Positions 8,939 through 17,455 of a DNA stretch of 64,000 nucleotides are shown here, piece by piece. The DNA comes from Streptomyces marinisediminis (lineage in GTDB: Bacteria; Actinomycetota; Actinomycetes; Streptomycetales; Streptomycetaceae): assembly GCF_026262575.1 (NCBI RefSeq), contig NZ_JAPKFL010000029.1, forward strand, positions 1 to 64,000, written 5' to 3'. Made by a program: the position numbers and the translations under genes. The notes below the pieces were generated by a model that saw nothing but the letters and a program-made list of their open reading frames with translations, searched no databases and had not been told where the DNA came from. Position 1 is the first letter of the stretch. Every line of letters starts with the position of its first letter.

Positions 8939-10393
8939 ATGGGGATAGCCGCCGGTCTGGACAGCTCGTCCGAGTACACCCGCATCGTCGTCTGCGACAC
9001 CGACACCGGTGCCGTCATCCGGCAGGGGTACGCCCCGCACCCCGGGCCGCCGCAGGAGGGCTCCGGGCGCCGGACGGAGATCGACCCGCAGGCCTGGCTG
9101 CTCTCGCTCGGCGAGGCGGCGGGCGGTGGCCTGCTCGAAGGCGTGCAGGCCATCGGCGTCTCCGCCCAGCAGCAGGGCGTGGTGGCGCTGGACGACGCCG
9201 GGAACGCGGTGCGCCCCGCCCTCGTCGGCAACGACCTGCGCGCCCAGACCGCGGCGGCCGACCTGGTGGACGGGCTCGGCGGCCGGGCGGCGTGGGCCCA
9301 GGCGGTGGGCCTGGTGCCGCAGTCCGGGGAGCCGGTCGCCAAGCTGCGCTGGCTCGCCCGCAACGAGCCCGAGGCGGCCGCGCGCACCGTCGCCGCGCTC
9401 CAGCCCCACGACTGGCTGACCTGGCAGCTCCTGGGGCGTCCGGCCCGCCGCACCACCGACCGCGGGGACGCCTCGGGCACCGGCTACTGGTCGGCGGCGA
9501 CCGGCGCCTGGCGCCCCGACCTGGCCGAGCTCGCCCTCGGCCACCCGGTCGCGCTGCCCGAGGTGCTGGGGCCCGCGCAGGCGGCCGGGCAGACCCCCGA
9601 GGGGCTGCTGATCTCCGCCGGCACCGGCGAGACCATGGCGGCGGCCTTCGGGCTGGGGCTCGGCCTCGGCGACGCCGTCGTCTCCCTCGGCGCCACCGGC
9701 TCCGTCTTCGCCGTCCACCACCAGGCGCTGGCCGACCCGGCCGGGACCATCACCTCCTACGCCGACGCCACCGGCCTGCACCTGCCCGTCGTGCGCACCT
9801 CGAACGCGGTGCGGGTGCTGCGCGGCACGGCGGAGCTGCTGGGCTGCGACCTCGAACGGCTCTCCGAGCTCGCGCTCGCCTCCACCCCCGGCGCGTACGG
9901 GCTGGTGTTCCTGCCCTACCTGGAGGGCGAGCGCACCCCCGAGCTGCCGCACACCGCGGGCACGCTGGCCGGGCTGCGGCGCGACGCGATGAAGCCCGAG
10001 CACCTCGCCCGGGCCGCGTTCGAGGGCATGCTGTGCGGGCTCGCCGACGCCCTGGACGTGCTGCGCCGCCGCGAGGTGCGCGTGGACCGCGTCTTCCTGC
10101 TGGGCAAGGCCGCCGAGCTGCCCGCCGTGCGCCGGCTGGCCCCGGAGCTGTTCGCCGCCCGCGTCGTCGTCCCCGAGCCGGCCGACTACACCACCCTGGG
10201 CGCCGCCCGGCAGGCCGCGTGGGCCCTGGGCGTGGCCCACGGGCACGCCTCGCCCGCGGCGCCCCCGCCGTGGCCGGCGCCCGCCGCCACGCTGTGCGAG
10301 CCGGACGACACCGGGCTGGCCGTGGGCGGCTCGGTGCGCCAGCAGTACGCGGCCGTGCGCGACGAGACCCACCCCGGCGCGTTCCCCGGCTGA
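8939..10393 (+). CDS. FGGY-family carbohydrate kinase, xylulokinase-like
   Basis: The 484-residue product is about the length of xylulokinases. It starts with the phosphate-1 motif GIAAGLDSSSEYTRIVV, has GVSAQQQGVVALDDAG in the N-terminal lobe, and shows SLGATGSVFA and FLPYLEGERTPELPHTAG in the C-terminal half, as in XylB-type kinases. It should phosphorylate a ketopentose or related sugar with ATP in the cytosol. No isomerase or transporter gene adjoins it, so the substrate is open. The ATG at 8939 starts the conserved fold; a CATCAT hexamer 7 nt upstream suggests leaderless translation. The C-terminal ~30 residues are Pro/Ala-rich. Confidence 0.85.
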   Translation: MGIAAGLDSSSEYTRIVVCDTDTGAVIRQGYAPHPGPPQEGSGRRTEIDPQAWLLSLGEAAGGGLLEGVQAIGVSAQQQGVVALDDAGNAVRPALVGNDLRAQTAAADLVDGLGGRAAWAQAVGLVPQSGEPVAKLRWLARNEPEAAARTVAALQPHDWLTWQLLGRPARRTTDRGDASGTGYWSAATGAWRPDLAELALGHPVALPEVLGPAQAAGQTPEGLLISAGTGETMAAAFGLGLGLGDAVVSLGATGSVFAVHHQALADPAGTITSYADATGLHLPVVRTSNAVRVLRGTAELLGCDLERLSELALASTPGAYGLVFLPYLEGERTPELPHTAGTLAGLRRDAMKPEHLARAAFEGMLCGLADALDVLRRREVRVDRVFLLGKAAELPAVRRLAPELFAARVVVPEPADYTTLGAARQAAWALGVAHGHASPAAPPPWPAPAATLCEPDDTGLAVGGSVRQQYAAVRDETHPGAFPG

Positions 10394-10419
10394 GTCACCC
10401 CGCGCCGCCCCGCGCCGCC

Positions 10420-10455
10420 CCGCGCCGCCCCGGCGGCGCCGTCGGGGCGGCGCGG
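10420..10455. terminator. 13-bp hairpin between convergent genes
   Basis: Bases 10420-10432 pair perfectly with 10443-10455 around a 10-nt loop. The left arm is the last of three tandem CCCCGCGCCG copies. The hairpin lies between the convergent sugar kinase and sigma factor genes and could act in both directions. Confidence 0.7.
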
Positions 10456-10476
10456 CGGGGGCGCTCTCGCCGGGCG

Positions 10477-11544
10477 TCAGTCGAGGTAGCCGCGGAGCTG
10501 GTCGGCGTACGCGTGGGCGCGCAGCTTGCCCAGCGTCTTGGACTCGATCTGCCGGATGCGTTCGCGGGTGACGCCGAAGATGCGGCCGATCTCCTCCAGG
10601 GTGCGCGGACGCCCGTCGACCAGCCCGTAGCGGAGCTGCACCACCTCGCGCTCGCGCTCCCCGAGCGTGGAGAGCACCGCGTTCAGGTGCTGGCGCAGCA
10701 GCAGGAACGCCGCGGACTCCACGGGCGAGGGGGCGTCCCCGTCCTCGATCAGATCGCCCAGGTGGACGTCGTCCTCCTCGCCGACCGGGGCGTGCAGCGA
10801 GATCGGCTCCTGCGCCAGCCGCAGCACCTCGCCCACCCGCTCCGCGCTCAGCCCGAGCACGGTCGCCACCTCCTGCGCGGTGGGCTCGTAGCCGCGCTCC
10901 TGGAGGATGCGCCGCTGGGCCCGCACCACCCGGTTGATCAGCTCCACCACGTGCACGGGCACGCGTATCGTGCGCGCCTGGTCGGCCAGGGCGCGGGACA
11001 TCGCCTGGCGGATCCACCAGGTCGCGTACGTGGAGAACTTGAACCCGCGCGCGTAGTCGAACTTCTCCACCGCCCGGATGAGGCCGAGGTTGCCCTCCTG
11101 CACCAGATCCAGCATCGTCAGGCCGCGGCCGACGTAGCGCTTGGCGACGGAGACCACCAGGCGCAGGTTCGCCTCGATCAGCCGGCGCTTGGCCAGCCGC
11201 CCCCGCACCACCAGCCGGTCCAGGTCGAGGACGAGCGCGGTGTCCAGGTGGGCGCCCGCGGTCAGCTTCTGCTCGGCGAACAGGCCGGCCTCCACCCGGC
11301 GGGCCAGCTCCACCTCCTCGGCGGCCGTCAGCAGCGGGATGCGGCCGATCTCGCGCAGGTACTGCCGGAACAGGTCGGGCGAGGGGCCGGTGGCCTCCGT
11401 GCGGAGTGGCGGGAGCGGGTCGAGGGGGACGAGGGGGACCTGCTCCGGGTGCGCGGGCGGCGTCGCGGGCGGCCCGGCGGCCGGAGCCGCGGCGGCCCGC
11501 GCGGGGGAGCGCACGTCGGTGGAAGTCAGGGTCCGGGTCTGCAC
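10477..11544 (-). CDS. RNA polymerase sigma factor, RpoD/Hrd family (group 1/2)
   Basis: The 355-residue product has sigma regions 1.2 ([15 protein letters not shown], from about residue 58), 2 ([20 protein letters not shown] and [20 protein letters not shown]), 3 and 4 ([20 protein letters not shown]). Region 2.4/4.2 residues match principal-type promoters. It lacks the long acidic N-terminus of HrdB, so it fits a non-essential group 2 Hrd sigma factor. Its position beside dnaG recalls the hrdA neighbourhood of other streptomycetes, which is my recollection rather than something the sequence proves. The GTG at 11544 is preceded by GGAGGTCGCCCTC. The N-terminal 50 residues are Ala/Pro-rich. 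Confidence 0.9.
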   Translation of the reverse strand: MQTRTLTSTDVRSPARAAAAPAAGPPATPPAHPEQVPLVPLDPLPPLRTEATGPSPDLFRQYLREIGRIPLLTAAEEVELARRVEAGLFAEQKLTAGAHLDTALVLDLDRLVVRGRLAKRRLIEANLRLVVSVAKRYVGRGLTMLDLVQEGNLGLIRAVEKFDYARGFKFSTYATWWIRQAMSRALADQARTIRVPVHVVELINRVVRAQRRILQERGYEPTAQEVATVLGLSAERVGEVLRLAQEPISLHAPVGEEDDVHLGDLIEDGDAPSPVESAAFLLLRQHLNAVLSTLGEREREVVQLRYGLVDGRPRTLEEIGRIFGVTRERIRQIESKTLGKLRAHAYADQLRGYLD

Positions 11545-11893
11545 GAGGGCGACCTCCAGGGTGATCGCTGCCGGTTCGCTCCGCGGATTGCGCCGTGCTC
11601 GTGGGCGTGCTGGGACGCCGCTCTCAGTGTGGGGTACGACACACTGCGCTCAGTAGGGGTCTGCGGAGGGTTTTTGCCCGGCGGGCACTACGAGACGCGT
11701 CGGTAGTGCTACGGAACGGGACGAAACCGACCGTTCGGTCGTGCTCCCGCGCGGGGCCACCGCGCGGTCGGCTTGTTCCCGCACGGGCGGTCCGGTGCTG
11801 TCCCTGCGTGGTCGGTGCGGCCTGCTCCCGCGCGGCCCGGTCCGGTCGTGCCCTCGCCCGGTCGGCCAGGTGCCGCTCGGCGCGTGGCGCTCC
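11545..11893. promoter_or_regulatory. Sigma-dnaG intergenic region with a 7-bp inverted repeat
   Basis: This 349-bp stretch holds no convincing gene. It contains CAGTGTG at 11625-11631 and its reverse complement CACACTG at 11640-11646, about 80 bp upstream of the sigma factor start, a plausible operator position. A second short dyad, CGACCG-TT-CGGTCG, lies at 11728-11741. No clear -10/-35 pair could be assigned. Confidence 0.4.
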
Positions 11894-13822
11894 CTACAGG
11901 GCCGCGGCGCCCCTGGCCCGCAGGGAGGTGGCGTACTGCTCCAGCACCCACAGCTCCTGCCAGACGGCCGCCGCCCGCTCCGGCTGACCCTGGGCGTCCA
12001 GCCGTCGCGCGCTGCCCTCCAGCTCCGCCACCCGGGCCCGCACCGCGGCCAGCCGGACGGCCACGAGCTGCTCGCCCGCGTACGCCTCGTCCGGCTCCCC
12101 GCCCCCGGGGTGGCGCGGCGACTCCACCGCCAGCTCCGTGATCAGCTTGCGCACCGCGTCGTCCGGGGCGGCCTCCTGGACGCGGGTCAGGTACGCGCCG
12201 TCCGCGCCGTGCGTGCCGCCCGCCCGCTCGATGACCGTGCGCACGACCGCGTACGGCGCCGCGGTGAACTCGTCCGCCCCGTAGGCGTCGAACGCCGGGG
12301 CGACCAGGTGCGGGTACTGCAGCGCCAGCTTCAGCAGCTCCCGCTCCACCAGGTGCGCCGGACTGCGCAGGTGCAGGGCGGGGCCGTACGACCCCGGGGT
12401 GGGCGGCGCCGCCCTGTTCACCGGGGACGCCAGGGACGCCGGGTGCGTCGGGGACTGCCGCGGGCGCCGTGCCCCGTCCCGGCCGCCGCCGTCCCGCTTC
12501 CACCGGGCGAGCTGACCGACGCGGCGCACCACGAACTGGGTGTCCAGGATGCCCAGCAGCCCCGCGAGCCGGACGGCGTACTCGTGCTGGAGCGAGCCGT
12601 CCTTGATCCGGCTCACGATGGGCGCCGCCGCCTCCAGCGCGGCCGAGCGGCCCTCGGCGGAGTCCAGGTCGTGTTCGTCGACCACCGAGCGCAGCGCGAA
12701 CTCGAACAGGCGCGAGCGGCTGTCCACCAGCTCCCGCACGGCCGCGTCCCCCTTGGTGACCCGCAGCTCGCACGGGTCCATGCCGCCGGGACTGACGGCG
12801 ATCGAGGTGCGGGCCGCGAACTTCTGGTCGTCCTCGAACGCGCGCAGCGCGGCCTTCTGCCCGGCCGCGTCCCCGTCGAAGGTGAAGACCACCTCGGTGC
12901 GGGAGTTGTCCATCAGCAGGCGGCGCAGGATCTTGATGTGGCCCTCGCCGAACGCCGTGCCGGAGGTGGCGATGGCGGTGGTGACCCCGGCCAGGTGGCA
13001 GGCCATCACGTCGGTGTACCCCTCGACGACGACGGCCCGGCCCTCCTTGGCGATGTCCCGCTTGGCCAGGTCGATCCCGTACAGCACCTGCGACTTGCGG
13101 TACACGGGGGTCTCGGGGGTGTTCAGGTACTTCGGGCCGTTGTCGTCCTCGCGCAGCCGGCGCGCGCCGAAGCCGACGACCTCGCCGGTGATGTCCCGGA
13201 TCGGCCACATCAGCCGGCCCCGGAAGCGGTCGATGGGCCCGCGCCGCCCGTCCTGCGAGAGCCCCGAGAGCACCAGCTCCTTGTCGGAGAAACCGTGGCC
13301 GCGCAGGAACCGCGTCAGGTGGTCCCAGCCGGCCGGGGAGTAGCCGACGCCGAAGTGCTCGGCGGCGGCCTGGTCGAAGCCGCGCTCGCGCAGGAACCGG
13401 CGGGCGATCTCCGCCTCGGGGGAGCCGAGCTGCTCGGCGTAGTACCGCGCGGCCACCTTGTGCGCCTCGATCAGCCGGGTGCGCTCCCCCTGCTGGCTGG
13501 CCCGGCCGTAGCCGCCCTCCTCGTAGCGCAGCGTGACGCCCGCCTGGGCGGCCAGCCGCTCCACGGCCTCGGAGAAGGAGAGGTGGTCCACTTTCATCAG
13601 GAAGGCGAGGGTGTCCCCGCCCTCCTGGCAGCCGAAGCAGTGGAAGAGCCCCTTGCCGGGGCTGACGTGGAAGGAGGGCGACTTCTCGTCGTGGAAGGGG
13701 CACAGGCCCTTGAGGTTCCCGCCCCCGGCCGGGCGGAGCTGGAGGTACTCGGAGACGACGGTGTCGATCGAGACAGCGTCCCGCACCGCCCGCACGTCGT
13801 CGTCGTTGATCCGCCCAGCCAC
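11894..13822 (-). CDS. dnaG: DNA primase DnaG
   Basis: The 642-residue product has an N-terminal CHC2 zinc-binding domain with ligands C41, H44, C62 and C65 (CPFHDEKSPSFHVSPGKG then HCFGC). A primase catalytic core follows, with the TOPRIM motifs VVVEGYTDVMA and FTFDGDAAGQ. The C-terminal 200 residues are the variable helicase-binding region. It makes RNA primers for chromosome replication together with DnaB helicase. A GTG at 13822 starts the conserved MAGRINDDDV N-terminus. The gene is upstream of the sigma factor gene on the same strand, separated by 349 bp, an echo of the rpsU-dnaG-rpoD macromolecular synthesis arrangement. Confidence 0.97.
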   Translation of the reverse strand: MAGRINDDDVRAVRDAVSIDTVVSEYLQLRPAGGGNLKGLCPFHDEKSPSFHVSPGKGLFHCFGCQEGGDTLAFLMKVDHLSFSEAVERLAAQAGVTLRYEEGGYGRASQQGERTRLIEAHKVAARYYAEQLGSPEAEIARRFLRERGFDQAAAEHFGVGYSPAGWDHLTRFLRGHGFSDKELVLSGLSQDGRRGPIDRFRGRLMWPIRDITGEVVGFGARRLREDDNGPKYLNTPETPVYRKSQVLYGIDLAKRDIAKEGRAVVVEGYTDVMACHLAGVTTAIATSGTAFGEGHIKILRRLLMDNSRTEVVFTFDGDAAGQKAALRAFEDDQKFAARTSIAVSPGGMDPCELRVTKGDAAVRELVDSRSRLFEFALRSVVDEHDLDSAEGRSAALEAAAPIVSRIKDGSLQHEYAVRLAGLLGILDTQFVVRRVGQLARWKRDGGGRDGARRPRQSPTHPASLASPVNRAAPPTPGSYGPALHLRSPAHLVERELLKLALQYPHLVAPAFDAYGADEFTAAPYAVVRTVIERAGGTHGADGAYLTRVQEAAPDDAVRKLITELAVESPRHPGGGEPDEAYAGEQLVAVRLAAVRARVAELEGSARRLDAQGQPERAAAVWQELWVLEQYATSLRARGAAAL

Positions 13823-14009
13823 GCCCGTCAGTCTACGGCGCGGCGCGGACGGCTCCGCCGGTCAGTCCGCCTCCGGAGCCGGTTCTGCACCGCCCGGCTC
13901 CCGCCCGCGCCCGAACGGCGCGGGGCGTCGCGGGGCGGCGCGGGGCGTCGCGGCGCCGAACACCCGGGCGGGCGGCGGGGGCAGGGGCCGCGGGGTGCCG
14001 GGCGGGGTG

Positions 14010-14186
14010 CTAGTGCCGCATCAGCCAGGGTTTGCCCTGTCGCGACGCCCGGCACGGCGCCTGGCGGCGTTGCCGAATCGACCGAGTAGGCCCCCTACGC
14101 CCGCTACGCCGCCGATCCGGCGCCTTGCGACGCACCGCACCGGACGCCGCTCCTTGACGGGCAAACCCTGACTGACGCGGCACTAG
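14010..14186. mobile_element. 177-bp MITE-like element with CTAG flanks
   Basis: The ends are inverted repeats: 14010-14037 matches the reverse complement of 14159-14186 over 28 bases with two mismatches (CTAGTGCCGC...TCAG.CAGGGTTTGCCC). The core from 14014 to 14182 is bracketed by CTAG on both sides, and CTAG is rare in DNA this G+C-rich. A 2-4 bp TA/CTAG target duplication is typical of the IS427 branch of the IS5 family, so this is probably a non-autonomous derivative. No transposase frame fits in the interior. The right CTAG abuts a further CTAG that supplies the stop codon of the GNAT gene. Confidence 0.72.
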
Positions 14187-14654
14187 CTAGTCGAGCAGTT
14201 CCCGGGCGAAGACGTAGTGGGGGCCCACGCCCTCGATGGTGAACTCCTCGCCGTACGTGCGGTAGCCGTGGTGCTCGTAGAAGCCCCGGGCCCCGGTGCG
14301 CCCGTTGCACCACAGCGCCCTCGCGCCGCGCCGCCGCGCCTCGGCGGTGCCCGCCGCCAGCACGGCGGCGCCGTAGCCCCGGCCCCGGGCGGCCGCCGCG
14401 CTGGCCATGCCGCGGATGCGGTAGGCCGGTCCCGGCGGGCCGCCGGGACCGGGGAAGGGCTCGGGGTAGAAGCTGCCGCAGCCCAGCACCGCGTCCTCGG
14501 CGGAACCCGCGGCGCCGTGGGCGGCCACGTGGAACGCGCCCTCCCACGCGTCCTCGGCGAAGCGGGCGGTCTCCGCCGGCAGGTCGGGGCGCAGCACGCT
14601 CCAGCGCAGGTCGAAGATCGCGTCCAGGGGTACGACGGCGGTCCTGATCGGCAT
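14187..14654 (-). CDS. GNAT-family N-acetyltransferase
   Basis: The 155-residue product has the GNAT acetyl-CoA loop (ASAAAARGRGYGAAVLAAG) and the C-terminal ARGFYEHHGYRTYGEEF motif. It likely transfers an acetyl group to a small molecule or protein N-terminus; the substrate is unknown. The ATG at 14654 is preceded 6 nt upstream by TACGCT, which suggests a leaderless transcript. Its stop codon lies in a CTAG immediately next to the MITE-like element, so the insertion is flush with the 3' end but leaves the protein intact. Confidence 0.88.
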   Translation of the reverse strand: MPIRTAVVPLDAIFDLRWSVLRPDLPAETARFAEDAWEGAFHVAAHGAAGSAEDAVLGCGSFYPEPFPGPGGPPGPAYRIRGMASAAAARGRGYGAAVLAAGTAEARRRGARALWCNGRTGARGFYEHHGYRTYGEEFTIEGVGPHYVFARELLD

Positions 14655-14723
14655 GCGCGCAGCGTACTGCGCCGCGCGCCGTGCGGGGCGGGCCCGCGGC
14701 GGGTGCTCGCGGTGCCCGCTCTG

Positions 14724-15536
14724 TCAGCGGCGGGCCCGGCGGGGCACCGGGACGGCCGGGGTGCGGCCGTCGGGCAGGAAGAGCACCGAGTTCACGTAGC
14801 GGCGGTGGGGCAGCACCGAGCGGCGCAGCAGGCCGTGCTCGGCGACGTGCGCGGTGCGCTCCTGGTGCCCGGCCAGGTCGAACGCCTCCACCGGTATCCA
14901 GTGCGCGGCGGGCAGCACCCACCCCGCGTAGCCGAGGTCGGACAGCAGCTCCAGCACGGGGCCCGGGGGCGCGATGCGCGTCTCCAGCTCGACGAACAGG
15001 GCCGGGCGCCAGCGGCGCAGGGTGGCCTCGGCGCCGCGCAGCACGGCGGCCTCGTGCCCGTCCACGTCGATCTTGACCAGGCGGACGTCCGCCAGGCCCA
15101 GCCCGTCGAGGCCGACGCAGCCGACCTCCAGCCGCTCGGCGTGCACCTCCGCGCGGCGCACCAGGGAGGAGACCCCGCGCTCGCCGGTGCCGCCGGGCGG
15201 CAGCCACAGCGTGGCGGTGCCCGCCCGCTCGGCCGCCGCCGCCTGCACCACGCGGACGTTGCCGGGGACGGTGGCCCGCAGCACGGCGGCCAGCGCGGGC
15301 ACCGGTTCCACGGTGACCACGCTCTCCGCGCGGCGGGCCAGCCGGTGCGTCCAGGGGCCGTACCAGCCGCCGACGTCCACGGCGGTGCCGCCGCGCGGGC
15401 AGAAGTCGGCGAGGCGGCGCAGCTCCGGCTCGAAGCGCGGGTAGAGCCGTACCGCCGCGCCCGCGACGAGCCGGGCGGGCAGGTGCGGTCCGAGGCGGGC
15501 GGCGAGCGTCACGGCGTCCCGGCCCGCGCGCACCAC
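14724..15536 (-). CDS. FkbM-family methyltransferase
   Basis: The 270-residue product has the SAM site AVDVGGWYGPWTHRLARRAE (about 48-67), the acidic VEPVPALAAVL, and the FkbM-typical VKIDVDGHEAAVLRGAE at about 154-170. FkbM enzymes O-methylate sugars, polyketides or glycolipids. It is the last gene of an eight-gene overlapping run and overlaps the Trm112-like gene by 28 bp. Within that run it may methylate the glycan or lipid product; this is inferred from context. Confidence 0.88.
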   Translation of the reverse strand: MVRAGRDAVTLAARLGPHLPARLVAGAAVRLYPRFEPELRRLADFCPRGGTAVDVGGWYGPWTHRLARRAESVVTVEPVPALAAVLRATVPGNVRVVQAAAAERAGTATLWLPPGGTGERGVSSLVRRAEVHAERLEVGCVGLDGLGLADVRLVKIDVDGHEAAVLRGAEATLRRWRPALFVELETRIAPPGPVLELLSDLGYAGWVLPAAHWIPVEAFDLAGHQERTAHVAEHGLLRRSVLPHRRYVNSVLFLPDGRTPAVPVPRRARR

Positions 15537-15721
15537 CGGGCGTGGTCGGCGTCCCCGACCGGTTCCCCCGAGGCGGGCAGCAGCCGGGGCACGCCGTCGA
15601 CGATGGGGTAGCGGCGGCGCAGCCGGGGGTTGTAGAGGCCGTCCCCCCGCTCCAGCAGCAGGAGCGGCCCCTTGTCGAGGGGGCAGGCGAGGATGGCCAG
15701 GAGCGGGTCGTCAGGGGACAT
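15509..15721 (-). CDS. Trm112-like small protein
   Basis: The 70-residue product has the Trm112/UPF0434 fold signature: LLAILACPLDKGPLLLLERG then NPRLRRRYPIVDGVPRLLP. Only one of the usual zinc-site cysteines is present in the first half, which is normal for bacterial members. Trm112 proteins stabilise or activate partner methyltransferases. It overlaps the FkbM methyltransferase by 28 bp and the DMT-type gene by 11 bp, so a partnership with one of the operon's methyltransferases is plausible. Confidence 0.88.
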   Translation of the reverse strand: MSPDDPLLAILACPLDKGPLLLLERGDGLYNPRLRRRYPIVDGVPRLLPASGEPVGDADHARWCARAGTP

Positions 15722-16688
15722 GGCGTACGCCTTCCGTACGGGGGTGGGGGAGCGGGACCGCGCCGGCCGGGTGGGGCGGCGTGGGGACGGTGGGGGAGTC
15801 GGGGGAGCCGGCGGGCTCGTCGTGCCGGGGCAGGGCGAGCAGCACCGTGACGGCCAGCGCGGCGCCGCCCAGCCGCAGGGCCAGCCGCAGCGGCTCCGCG
15901 GGCAGCGGCTCGTCGAACGCGACCGTCCCGGCGGCGACGGTGAACAGGAACGTCACGGTGGTGCACACCGGGACGATGAGCGAGGCCCGGCAGCGCTGGA
16001 GCGCGGTCTGCGAGAGCACCAGCCCGCTGGAGCCGGTGCACAGCAGCAGGTAGGGATAGGGGGAGGCCAGCACCGCCAGCCCCCACTCCGGCACGGTGCG
16101 CTCCTCCAGCAGCCCGGCCACGCCCTTGATCGCCAGCGAGCTGACGCCGTACAGGAAGCCGACGGCCACGCCGTAGGGCACTCCGGCCGTCGGCAGCCGG
16201 TGCCGCCGCCGGGACCGGCGCTCGGCCGTGACGAACAGCAGCAGGCCCAGCGCCAGCGACGGGACGGTCAGGGCCAGCAGCAGCGGCGGGGGCGCGGTGT
16301 GGCTGATCGCCTCCGGCCCACCGCGCAGCGACAGCACGATCATCACCAGCGCCGCCAGGATCGCGAGCATGGCCAGCCGCTCGCGCCCGCTGGAGCGCTC
16401 GCCGAGGAAGACCGGCGACAGCAGGAGCAGCATCACCAGACCGGTGACGAACAGCCCCTGGGCGGCCACCAGCGGCAGCGTGCGGTAGACGGCGAGCTGG
16501 GCGGCGAAGCCCAGGCCCAGCGCCCCGGCGCCCACCAGCCACAGCGGGCTGCGCACCAGGTGCAGCACCACCTGCCCGGGGCGGGCGGCCGACAGCGGCG
16601 GCAGGCCGGTCAGCGCCCGCTTCTCCACCACGAAGCCGACGCTGAACAGCAGGTTGGCCAGCAGCGCCGCGGCGACGCCCAGCCACAC
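15711..16688 (-). CDS. DMT/EamA-type multi-pass membrane protein
   Basis: The 325-residue product shows about nine to ten hydrophobic helices, starting WLGVAAALLANLLFSVGFVV, with two EamA-like halves. Members of this superfamily export metabolites or lipid-linked sugars. It is separated from the upstream methyltransferase stop by 2 bp and overlaps the Trm112-like gene by 11 bp. In this operon it could move a glycolipid intermediate across the membrane; that is inference. The C-terminal 45 residues are Pro/His-rich and cytoplasmic. Confidence 0.8.
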   Translation of the reverse strand: MWLGVAAALLANLLFSVGFVVEKRALTGLPPLSAARPGQVVLHLVRSPLWLVGAGALGLGFAAQLAVYRTLPLVAAQGLFVTGLVMLLLLSPVFLGERSSGRERLAMLAILAALVMIVLSLRGGPEAISHTAPPPLLLALTVPSLALGLLLFVTAERRSRRRHRLPTAGVPYGVAVGFLYGVSSLAIKGVAGLLEERTVPEWGLAVLASPYPYLLLCTGSSGLVLSQTALQRCRASLIVPVCTTVTFLFTVAAGTVAFDEPLPAEPLRLALRLGGAALAVTVLLALPRHDEPAGSPDSPTVPTPPHPAGAVPLPHPRTEGVRHVP

Positions 16689-16690
16689 GG

Positions 16691-17455
16691 CTAGCCGCCG
16701 TCCCGCGGGGTGACGCGGCCCGCTCCGTCGACGGGACCCGCCCGGTCGACGCGGCGGGCGTGCACGAGCAGGATCGAGGCGAGCGACGGCGCCCGGCAGG
16801 CGAGCCGGTCCAGGGGCCGCAGCGGGCGCGGCACGTCGTGGTAGGGCGCGCCGGTGACGCGTACGACGCGGAACCCGGCGGCCGGCAGCATCGAGCGCAG
16901 CGCGCGGGCGGTGTAGAGCCGCAGGTGGCCGACGACCTGGGCGCCCGGACGCCCGTGGACGCCGCGCAGCGACACCTCGGAGAAGACCGGCTGCACCCCG
17001 GCCAGCAGCAGCCCGCGGTTGTACCAGGCGGCCAGGTTCGGGGTGGACAGCAGCAGGTGGCCGCCGGGGCGCAGCACCCGGTGCAGCTCGTCGAGCGCTG
17101 CGTCGGGGTCCACCAGGTGCTCGATGACCTCGCTGAACAGCACCGCGTCGGCGGCCCCCGTGGCGAACGGCAGCGCGGCCAGCTCGCCGCGCACGGCGCT
17201 CAGGCGGGTGTTCGCCCGGCGCAGCGCGTCGTGCGACCAGTCGCAGCCCACGATCCGCTTGCCCGGCAGCAGCGGCGTGGCGACGGCGGCGGCCGTGCCG
17301 TCACCGCAGCCGACGTCCAGCACGGTGCCGGCGCCGGGGCCGAGCGCGCGGGCCAGGAGGGCGGCCTGGCGGCGGGAGCGGTCGGCACCGGAGGCGACCG
17401 GCGTGGCCGGGTCCTCGTACAGCTCCCGCAGGGTGTCGCTCCGGACGGTGCTCAC
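16691..17455 (-). CDS. Class I SAM-dependent methyltransferase
   Basis: The 254-residue product has a complete methyltransferase_11-type core: TVLDVGCGDGTAAAVATPLL (about 44-63), VGCDWSHDALRRAN, DAVLFSEVIEHLVDPDAAL and VLRPGGHLLLSTPN. The GTG at 17455 follows AGGAGGCCACCCC and overlaps the upstream stop in a GTGA arrangement, which implies translational coupling. It belongs to the overlapping envelope operon, where it may methylate a sugar or lipid. Confidence 0.88.
   Translation of the reverse strand: MSTVRSDTLRELYEDPATPVASGADRSRRQAALLARALGPGAGTVLDVGCGDGTAAAVATPLLPGKRIVGCDWSHDALRRANTRLSAVRGELAALPFATGAADAVLFSEVIEHLVDPDAALDELHRVLRPGGHLLLSTPNLAAWYNRGLLLAGVQPVFSEVSLRGVHGRPGAQVVGHLRLYTARALRSMLPAAGFRVVRVTGAPYHDVPRPLRPLDRLACRAPSLASILLVHARRVDRAGPVDGAGRVTPRDGG

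Noticed and set aside
10477-11544. Principal sigma factor HrdB
   Set aside because: At 355 residues it lacks the long acidic N-terminal region of HrdB; a group 2 Hrd factor fits better.
8878-11706. Very long plus-strand open frame over the sugar kinase and sigma factor
   Set aside because: It is an Arg/Pro/Gly/Ala-rich shadow of two real genes in other frames; the sugar kinase frame and the antisense sigma factor carry all recognisable motifs.
11709-13703. Second long minus-strand frame over dnaG
   Set aside because: Arg/Gly/Pro-rich frame-shifted shadow of dnaG with no motif of its own.
14010-14190. tRNA or small RNA in the intergenic region beside GNAT
   Set aside because: No cloverleaf or T-loop consensus; the inverted ends and CTAG flanks fit a mobile element better.
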